A DNA stretch of 64,000 nt, taken from NCBI GenBank assembly GCA_027307165.1, contig DAHUXM010000004.1, positions 62,001 to 126,000 of the forward strand, read 5' to 3'. Source of the DNA: Gemmatimonadota bacterium. Its GTDB lineage: Bacteria > Gemmatimonadota > Gemmatimonadetes > Gemmatimonadales > Gemmatimonadaceae. Position numbers and translations under genes: made by a program. Positions 59,500 through 64,000 of the stretch are shown here, piece after piece. Numbering within the stretch: position 1 is the first letter of the stretch; the number at the start of each line of letters is the position of its first letter. Under the pieces are notes generated by a model. It ran no database searches. It saw nothing but the letters and a program-made list of their open reading frames with translations, and had not been told where the DNA came from.

Positions 59500-60096
59500 T
59501 TAAATGTTCAGAGCTTGCTTCAGCATTCCCTTCGCCGTCTGAAACACGCTGGCGTTCGCCTCGTACACCCGGCGCGCATCCATCATGTCCACCATCTCAT
59601 CCGTCACACGCACGTTCGGGTAATGCACATATCCGTTCTTGTCTGCGTCCGGATGTCCAGGATCGTAGACCAGCTGACCGTCCGTATTGTCTTCCTTGAT
59701 GCCCGCGACATGCACACCAGTGCCGCCGCCGCTTGGCCCGTTCGTTTCGAGCACCGGCACTTCGAACCGGCGCGGTCCGTCGGTCGGGAAATCGCCGCTC
59801 GGTACCTGAAACGCGTTGATGCCGTTGAATACGCCCGAAGTTCCCGACGGCTGTCCCGGCGCAACCGGATCGCCCGTCGCAGTTCCACCGTCGCCTGCTG
59901 CCAGAACGGCAACGCGCCGTTTGTACGGTTGCCCGTTTACGTCGTGCGTTGTTTCCGCATTGGCGATGTTCGATGCAATTGTCTCCATGCGAACCCGCTG
60001 CGCCGAAAGTCCGCTCGCTGAGATCGCGAGAGACCGGAACATCGGCTGCGGCTGGTTCACCGCTGGTGACGGAAGTAATCCGACTGGACGAGGCAT
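59500..60096 (-). CDS. flgC: Proximal rod protein FlgC
   Basis: 198 residues. The start MPRPVGLLPSPAVNQPQP lies six bases after flgB; an ATG 18 codons later (MFRSLAISASG) is possible. MFRSLAISASGLSAQRVRMETIASNIANAETTHD is the rod signature. The C-terminal half has YPNVRVTDEMVDMMDARRVYEANASVFQTAKGMLKQALNI. Between them is an insert rich in Gly and Pro. The usual length is 135-150, so it is somewhat long. Confidence 0.93.
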   Translation of the reverse strand: MPRPVGLLPSPAVNQPQPMFRSLAISASGLSAQRVRMETIASNIANAETTHDVNGQPYKRRVAVLAAGDGGTATGDPVAPGQPSGTSGVFNGINAFQVPSGDFPTDGPRRFEVPVLETNGPSGGGTGVHVAGIKEDNTDGQLVYDPGHPDADKNGYVHYPNVRVTDEMVDMMDARRVYEANASVFQTAKGMLKQALNI

Positions 60097-60102
60097 CGGT
60101 TA

Positions 60103-60399
60103 TCAGGGCTTGAGGGCGGTTCGAACCTGATCGTAGGCCTTCGACAGCAGCTTCGATGTCGCCTCGTAGCGCAGCTGCTCATCGGCCAGACTGATCATCT
60201 CACTCTCGATGTCCACACCGGACGAGTTCGCAACGGCCCCGCTGGCTCCAGGCGTGCCCGGAAGAGCGAAGCCGTCCTGATTCTGGAGCGATGCCTTGGA
60301 CACACGGTCGGCGATCGCCCGAACCCTCTGGGTCCCGATGTCGAGAGCGTCCTTCAGCTCGGCTGCCGGAACTACTCGGCTAATGAATCCTGTGATCAT
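60103..60399 (-). CDS. flgB: Proximal rod protein FlgB, divergent short form
   Basis: 98 residues, against about 130-140 for FlgB. The C-terminal half is normal (GVDIESEMISLADEQLRYEATSKLLSKAYDQVRTAL). The N-terminal helix that normally ends in ASNIANADTPGY reads LDIGTQRVRAIADRVSKASLQNQDG, so the core Asn-Ile-Ala-Asn motif is missing. It is the first gene of the rod/hook operon. The sigma-54-type promoter at 60414-60433 would leave a leader of only about six bases to this ATG, so a later start or a different promoter is possible. Confidence 0.85.
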   Translation of the reverse strand: MITGFISRVVPAAELKDALDIGTQRVRAIADRVSKASLQNQDGFALPGTPGASGAVANSSGVDIESEMISLADEQLRYEATSKLLSKAYDQVRTALKP

Positions 60400-60413
60400 C
60401 TCGGGATCGTGCT

Positions 60414-60433
60414 AAAGCAACCGCAGGACCAAA
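60414..60433 (-). promoter_or_regulatory. Sigma-54-type promoter before flgB
   Basis: On the minus strand TTGGTCCTGCGGTTGCT: GG and GC ten bases apart and a perfect TTGCT -12 element. The predicted start of transcription near 60405 is only about six bases before the flgB ATG, which argues for caution. Two enhancer-like dyads lie 124-181 bases upstream. Confidence 0.5.
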
Positions 60434-60462
60434 GCGATTACGGACTTCTCGGGCGGATATGC

Positions 60463-60499
60463 AAAAACGCTAAGTGATTATATGGAAATCACTTAGCGT
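60463..60499 (-). terminator. Rho-independent terminator after the NtrC-type regulator gene
   Basis: A 13-base stem (ACGCTAAGTGATT, 60467-60479, with 60487-60499) has a seven-base loop. On the minus strand it is followed by TTTTTGC. It separates the regulator gene from the flgB operon. Confidence 0.9.
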
Positions 60500-60528
60500 C
60501 TTGAAATCGGCCGGAAATGGGCTCCTGC

Positions 60529-60541
60529 GGCACTATTTGCC
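60529..60541. promoter_or_regulatory. Candidate enhancer dyad 1 upstream of flgB
   Basis: GGCACTATTTGCC, a GGCA-N5-TGCC dyad, about 124-136 bases upstream of the predicted start of transcription. It lies between the regulator stop and its terminator. Confidence 0.5.
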
Positions 60542-60573
60542 TAGCGGCAAAAAGAGGAAGAAAGTGCCGGATC

Positions 60574-60586
60574 GGCACATCTTGCC
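60574..60586. promoter_or_regulatory. Candidate enhancer dyad 2 upstream of flgB
   Basis: GGCACATCTTGCC, the second GGCA-N5-TGCC dyad, 45 bases from the first. It overlaps the palindrome GTGCCGGATCGGCAC (60564-60578). Confidence 0.5.
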
Positions 60587-60591
60587 GGATT

Positions 60592-62034
60592 TTACAGGGT
60601 CAAGCTTGCCTCGCCATTCGCCGGACCGTTCAGTTTGTTCCTGAGCGTCCGGACACTCAAGCCCAGCAATTCGGCCGCTTTCGTGCGATTATTGCCCGAC
60701 ATCTCGAGGGCCTTCTGGATCATCGCACGCTCGGCGTCCTCGACATTCAGCGAGGTCAACCGCAGCAGTACTCCGTCATCCCGGTCGTCGTCCGGAATCG
60801 GTACCAGTCCCGCGGCGATCAGCGCCCGTTGCGTAGCCGATACCGGGCCGGCGAGCACGTTGGCCAACCCGAATCTGAGGCCCTCGAACGCATGGGCTGG
60901 CACGATTGGGTCAGACGAAAGGATCACCGCCCGCTCCACAACGTGCTGGAGCTCCCGGACATTTCCCGGCCAGTCGTATCGTTGCAGTACCTCGAGCCCC
61001 TCCTGCGATATCGCCCGCACTTCCTTGCCCATCTCCGCGCCGATTCGAATCGCGAACCTGTAGGCGAGCGCTGGAATGTCGTCCTTTCGGTCCCGGAGCG
61101 GCGGGATCGCGATCGGAATCGTGCTCAACCTATAGTATAGATCCTGCCGGAATGCTCCACGCGCGGCTTCGGCCGCCAGGTCCCGGTTCGTCGTCGCGAT
61201 GATCCGAACATCCACCCGTATGGTGGACGTGCCACCAACCCGCTCGAACTCCTGCTCCTGAAGCACGCGCAGCAGCTTCGCCTGAAGATCCAGCCGCATC
61301 TCGGATATTTCGTCCAGCAGGAGCGTACCACGGTTGGCGCGCTCGAATGCTCCCTCGACGCGCTTGATGGCCCCCGTGAACGCGCCCTTCTCGTGGCCGA
61401 ACAGCGCGCTCTCCACCAGACCCTCGGGCAGCGCAGCGCAGTTGAGCTGTATGAAAGGCCGGTCCCGGCGGTCGCTCTGATCGTGGACCGAACGGGCGAA
61501 CAATTCCTTTCCAGTACCGGACTCACCCTGCAGCAGCACCGTCGCCCGCGTAGGCGCCGCCGTCGCGACCGTCTGCATTATCCGGCGGATGGCAACGCTG
61601 TCGCCTACGATCTGGCGCTCGTTCCGGAACTCCATCACCTCACGCCGGAGCGCGTCGTTCTCCTTCTTGAGGCGAACCAGCTTCAGTGCCTGATCGACGG
61701 CGAGCTCGAGCTGCTGCGGGCGAACGGGCTTGGTGATGTAATCAACCGCCCCGGCCTTGATCGACGACACCGCGTGCTCGATGCTGGCATAACCGGTCAA
61801 CATTATGAGAGGCACCTCGTACCCCTCGCGCCTGATGAGCGACAGAAACTCCAGGCCCGTCAATCCCGGCATGCGGTAGTCCGAGATTATCAGATCCACG
61901 TTGCCACGCGCCAACGCCTGGAGAGCCTCCGGAACGTTCCGGGCGCCGACAGCGTCATGCCCGGCGCGCCGCAGCGTATCCTCCAGTATCAACCCGACCG
62001 ATGGCTCGTCATCTACATATAGAATAGTTGCCAT
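60592..62034 (-). CDS. NtrC-type sigma-54-dependent response regulator (FlrC/FleR-like)
   Basis: 480 residues from MATILYVDDE. Receiver domain with Asp52 (IISDYRMPG), then the AAA+ domain with Walker A GESGTGKE at 170-177 and GAFTGA at 217-222, the contact site for sigma-54. A Fis-type helix-turn-helix ends the protein (NNRTKAAELLGLSVRTLRNKL). It is a phosphorylation-controlled activator of sigma-54 promoters. Position next to the flgB operon and the presence of GG-N10-GC promoters before three flagellar operons make it the likely master regulator of the middle genes. No partner histidine kinase gene is adjacent. Confidence 0.92.
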   Translation of the reverse strand: MATILYVDDEPSVGLILEDTLRRAGHDAVGARNVPEALQALARGNVDLIISDYRMPGLTGLEFLSLIRREGYEVPLIMLTGYASIEHAVSSIKAGAVDYITKPVRPQQLELAVDQALKLVRLKKENDALRREVMEFRNERQIVGDSVAIRRIMQTVATAAPTRATVLLQGESGTGKELFARSVHDQSDRRDRPFIQLNCAALPEGLVESALFGHEKGAFTGAIKRVEGAFERANRGTLLLDEISEMRLDLQAKLLRVLQEQEFERVGGTSTIRVDVRIIATTNRDLAAEAARGAFRQDLYYRLSTIPIAIPPLRDRKDDIPALAYRFAIRIGAEMGKEVRAISQEGLEVLQRYDWPGNVRELQHVVERAVILSSDPIVPAHAFEGLRFGLANVLAGPVSATQRALIAAGLVPIPDDDRDDGVLLRLTSLNVEDAERAMIQKALEMSGNNRTKAAELLGLSVRTLRNKLNGPANGEASLTL

Positions 62035-62071
62035 GGCTGGATGACGTGGTGAAGTATATGGGCGCTCCGTT

Positions 62072-62104
62072 GGGGCAGGCCCCCGTGCCTGCCCGTTTTC
62101 TTTT
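62072..62104 (+). terminator. Rho-independent terminator without an upstream gene on its strand
   Basis: GGGCAGGC (62073-62080) pairs with GCCTGCCC (62087-62094), followed by GTTTTCTTTT. It is oriented plus and lies 38 bases before the divergent regulator start and nine bases before the flgL promoter. No gene on the plus strand ends here. Confidence 0.75.
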
Positions 62105-62112
62105 CGAGACCG

Positions 62113-62140
62113 TAAAGTTGCCAGGCGCCCCGCTCGATAC
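62113..62140 (+). promoter_or_regulatory. Sigma-28-like promoter of flgL-fliW
   Basis: TAAAG (62113-62117) and CTCGATAC (62133-62140) resemble TAAA-N15-GCCGATAA with one extra base in the spacer. The ribosome binding site GAGGAG lies at 62161 on. Class and position fit a FliA-dependent late gene. Confidence 0.5.
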
Positions 62141-62178
62141 TCCACAGCATACGCTTTTGCGAGGAGCAAAGCAATACG

Positions 62179-63060
62179 ATGCGCATCACCAACAGCATGA
62201 TCCAGACTAACGCGACTCTGTCGCTACAGTCGAATTTGCAAGCAATGAGCACCGCTCAGAATCAGGTGAGCACCGGTCTCAAGTTCAGCTCATTCGCCGA
62301 CGACCCGCAGGCGCAGTCGTCGGTCATGCAGACCTCCACCGCCCTCAATGCGCTCAATCAGTATCAGCGCAATGTCAACGATGCCACAGCCCGCGCAAAC
62401 ATGGAAGACACGGTGCTGCAACAGCTCACCGACACGGTGACGCGCGCGACGGCGATCGCAACGCAACAGGGCACCGCGACAGCGAGCGCGTCCGACCGCC
62501 TCGCCGCGAAACAGGAAGTCGATAACCTTCTCAGCTCCGCCGTGGCCGCTGGCAATACTCAGTACCAGGGCACGTATCTCTTTGGTGGCGACAACACCAC
62601 GACTGCGCCCGTCACGACCACACCACCATTCTTTACCGGAACCGCGCCATCCGGAACGCACACGATAGCGATCGGTACGGGCCAGCTGTTCAAGTCCAAC
62701 CACAATGCGAAGGAGCTGCTGCTCGACACCGGCACGCTCCAGTCGCTCAAGGATCTTTCGACCGCGCTGGGCAACAACGACCAGACCGGCATTGGTGCGG
62801 CCCTCACGAGCCTCAATAATTCCCAACAGGGAATCCAGTCGCTCGTCGGCGATCTCGGCGCGCGCGAGAACCAGCTTCAGGTCACCAGCTCCAACATCAC
62901 CGCGCTGCAGCAGAACCTCACCACGTTCAAGTCGAATCTCTCGAACGTGAACCAGGAACAGGCGATAACCGATCTGGTGACCCGCCAGACGGCGTACCAA
63001 TCCGCGATGCTCGCAACGTCGCGCGTGCTGGGCATGACCCTGACAGACTATCTGAAATGA
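62179..63060 (+). CDS. flgL: Flagellar hook-associated protein 3, FlgL
   Basis: 293 residues. The N-terminal MRITNSMIQTNATLSLQSNLQAMSTAQNQVSTGLKFSSFADDPQAQ and the C-terminal LVTRQTAYQSAMLATSRVLGMTLTDYL match FlgL and the flagellin family. FlgL is the second hook-filament junction protein. Unlike in enterics it is not next to flgK, which lies 27 kb away, but is co-transcribed with fliW, whose ATG overlaps its stop. Confidence 0.95.
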   Translation: MRITNSMIQTNATLSLQSNLQAMSTAQNQVSTGLKFSSFADDPQAQSSVMQTSTALNALNQYQRNVNDATARANMEDTVLQQLTDTVTRATAIATQQGTATASASDRLAAKQEVDNLLSSAVAAGNTQYQGTYLFGGDNTTTAPVTTTPPFFTGTAPSGTHTIAIGTGQLFKSNHNAKELLLDTGTLQSLKDLSTALGNNDQTGIGAALTSLNNSQQGIQSLVGDLGARENQLQVTSSNITALQQNLTTFKSNLSNVNQEQAITDLVTRQTAYQSAMLATSRVLGMTLTDYLK

Positions 63061-63509
63061 CATCCGCCGCCCTGGCTTACTCGATGCCCAGCACCGTCAC
63101 AATCTCCTCCGACATACTAGGCACGATCGCCGTCGAGCCCGGTTCCTTGCTCACCTTCCCGCAGGGATTGCTCGGCTTTCCCGAGTGTCGCTCCTTCGTC
63201 CTTCTTCCGTCCGAACGGCCACACGTGTACTGGCTCCAGTCAGCCGACTACTCGTCGCTCGCCTTTCTCCTCGTCGATCCGTTCATGTTCTTCGAAGGCT
63301 ACACGCTCGACCTGGATGCAACGGAAACCCACGCGGCCTCGCCCGATGAGGTAAGCGTCCTCGCAATCGTAACGCTGCCCGGCGCACCCGGCGAGCTGCC
63401 CACCGCCAATCTTCAGGGGCCCGTGGTGATCAACACCCGCCTCAGCGAAGGCAGCCAGGTGGTGCTCGCCGAGAGCAGTTACGGCATCCGGGAATCGTTC
63501 AAGTTGTAG
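63057..63509 (+). CDS. fliW: Flagellar assembly factor FliW
   Basis: 150 residues. ILGTIAVEPGSLLTFPQGLLGFPECRSFVLLPSERPHVYWLQSADYSSLAFLLVDPFMFF is the standard FliW core. FliW binds CsrA and flagellin alternately: when flagellin is exported, free FliW traps CsrA and releases flagellin translation. csrA is at 33657 and fliC starts 191 bases downstream. The start overlaps the flgL stop (ATGA). The stop TAG is the first triplet of a repeat copy. Confidence 0.95.
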   Translation: MTSAALAYSMPSTVTISSDILGTIAVEPGSLLTFPQGLLGFPECRSFVLLPSERPHVYWLQSADYSSLAFLLVDPFMFFEGYTLDLDATETHAASPDEVSVLAIVTLPGAPGELPTANLQGPVVINTRLSEGSQVVLAESSYGIRESFKL

Positions 63510-63518
63510 GGCGCGGAC
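63507..63518 (+). repeat. Second copy of the stop-codon-containing repeat
   Basis: TAGGGCGCGGAC, directly at the fliW stop, matches TAGGGCGCGGAT at 29171 and its inverted copy ending at 29213 in 11 of 12 bases. The following GCACTCCCG resembles the sequence after the inverted copy. Confidence 0.6.
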
Positions 63519-63557
63519 GCACTCCCGCCTTGCCCGGGGGCACCTTGTAATAGTTCG

Positions 63558-63595
63558 AACGCGAAAGGCGCGAAAATATTCGCGCCTTTCGCGTT
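63558..63595. other. 17-base-pair hairpin abutting the fliC promoter
   Basis: Bases 63558-63574 pair perfectly with 63579-63595 around an AATA loop. Neither side has a T-run, so it is not a typical intrinsic terminator. Its last base is the first base of the fliC -35 element. It may end flgL-fliW transcripts or bind a protein. Confidence 0.5.
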
Positions 63596-63621
63596 AAAGC
63601 TTTACTTGGCACTGCCGATAA
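63595..63621 (+). promoter_or_regulatory. Sigma-28 promoter of fliC
   Basis: TAAA (63595-63598), 15 bases, then GCCGATAA (63614-63621): a full match to the FliA consensus. Transcription would start near 63628, leaving a leader of about 73 bases. Confidence 0.88.
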
Positions 63622-63645
63622 ATAGTCCATACGGCCATACCGGCC

Positions 63646-63689
63646 GGACCGGGTGGAGCAAGGAAGCTCTGCCACAAACCGCTAAAGGA
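63646..63689 (+). promoter_or_regulatory. Candidate CsrA-binding leader of fliC
   Basis: Four GGA motifs occur at 63646, 63655, 63662 and 63687. The last is the ribosome binding site (AAAGGAG) 11 bases before the ATG. CsrA binding to GGA pairs that include this site would block flagellin translation. Stem-loop presentation of the motifs was not worked out. Confidence 0.5.
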
Positions 63690-63700
63690 GCCACACCGTA

Positions 63701-64000
63701 ATGTTTATTCAGAACAACATCAACTCGATGAACGCGTTGAACAACCTCAACACGAACGAGACCCAGCTGACCAGCTCGATCCAGAAGCTGTCATCTGGCT
63801 TCCGTCTCAATCGTGCAGGCGACGACGCGGCAGGCATGAGCATCGCGAACTCGCTTCGTAACAACGGTGTTGGCTTGCAGCAGGCCCAGCAGAATGCATC
63901 GCAGGCAGGCTCGCTGCTCCAGATCGCCGACGGTGCGACTCAGACGATTTCCTCGATCCTGGATCGTATGAAGCAGCTCGCCACCGAGTCTGCATCTGCC
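63701..64000 (+). CDS. fliC: Flagellin FliC, N-terminal part (3' truncated by the window)
   Basis: 100 codons are visible. MFIQNNINSMNALNNLNTNETQLTSSIQKLSSGFRLNRAGDDAAGMSIANSLRNNGVGLQQAQQNASQAGSLLQIADGATQTISSILDRMKQLATESASA is the D0/D1 start of flagellin, including the L-SSG-R-I/L-N-A-DDAAG-IA block and an LATESA-type TLR5-region segment. It follows a perfect sigma-28 promoter. The rest of the gene, and probably fliD and fliS, lie beyond the window. Confidence 0.97.
   Translation, partial: MFIQNNINSMNALNNLNTNETQLTSSIQKLSSGFRLNRAGDDAAGMSIANSLRNNGVGLQQAQQNASQAGSLLQIADGATQTISSILDRMKQLATESASA

Noticed and set aside
60529-60586. GGCAC elements read as -24/-12 sigma-54 promoters
   Set aside because: The GG to GC distance is eight, not ten bases; the symmetric GGCA-N5-TGCC reading fits an activator site better.
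1-64000. CRISPR array, tRNA, rRNA or prophage
   Set aside because: No regularly spaced repeats, no tRNA-like cloverleaf with CCA context, no rRNA segment and no phage structural gene was recognised.

Overview
The window is a GC-rich bacterial chromosome segment from a motile Gram-negative (diderm) organism. P-ring and L-ring genes (flgI, flgH), periplasmic-type proteins and the DUF4175/DUF4159 membrane cluster fit Gemmatimonadota best, but that placement is inference and no rRNA gene is present to confirm it. I saw no tRNA, rRNA, CRISPR array or insertion sequence.

Positions 1-31200 are accessory and housekeeping territory. A BatA/DUF4175/DUF4159 membrane operon opens the window. It is followed by a transporter, two DinB proteins, acetyltransferase, methyltransferase and hydrolase genes, a Tat-exported clan GH-D glycosidase, lipid-related membrane proteins, an ArsR-SRPBCC pair, an ECF42-type sigma factor with its DGPF partner, an AlkA-type glycosylase and a membrane Ser/Thr kinase. 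A two-gene secreted module (Met/His-rich DUF305 protein plus LVIVD-type beta-propeller) occurs twice, at 6.5-9.2 kb and 18.2-20.6 kb.

Positions 31291-64000 hold a nearly complete flagellar locus. Read leftwards it has three long units: flgB-flgC-(unknown)-fliEFGHIJ-motE-fliK-flgD-flgE; fliLMNOPQR-flhBA-(degenerate flhG)-fliA; and flgFGAHIJNK-csrA. motAB lie beyond these. At the right edge an NtrC-type regulator gene diverges from flgL-fliW, followed by fliC, which runs off the end.

Regulatory sequences can be read directly. Each long unit begins with a GG-N10-GC element like a sigma-54 promoter, and each has a GGC(A/T)-N5-TGCC dyad 110-180 bases further upstream, a candidate enhancer site for the NtrC-type regulator at 60592-62034. 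The late genes fliC, flgL and motA carry sigma-28-like elements matching the FliA encoded here. The fliC leader holds four GGA motifs, including its ribosome binding site, which fits CsrA/FliW control.

The most unusual observation is that fliK carries an apparently intact M15 (VanY-type) zinc peptidase domain while flgJ has only the rod-binding domain, so wall cutting for the rod may have moved into the hook-length protein. flhF is missing and the flhG-like protein has lost its nucleotide-binding lysines. A short repeat supplies the stop codons of three separate genes.
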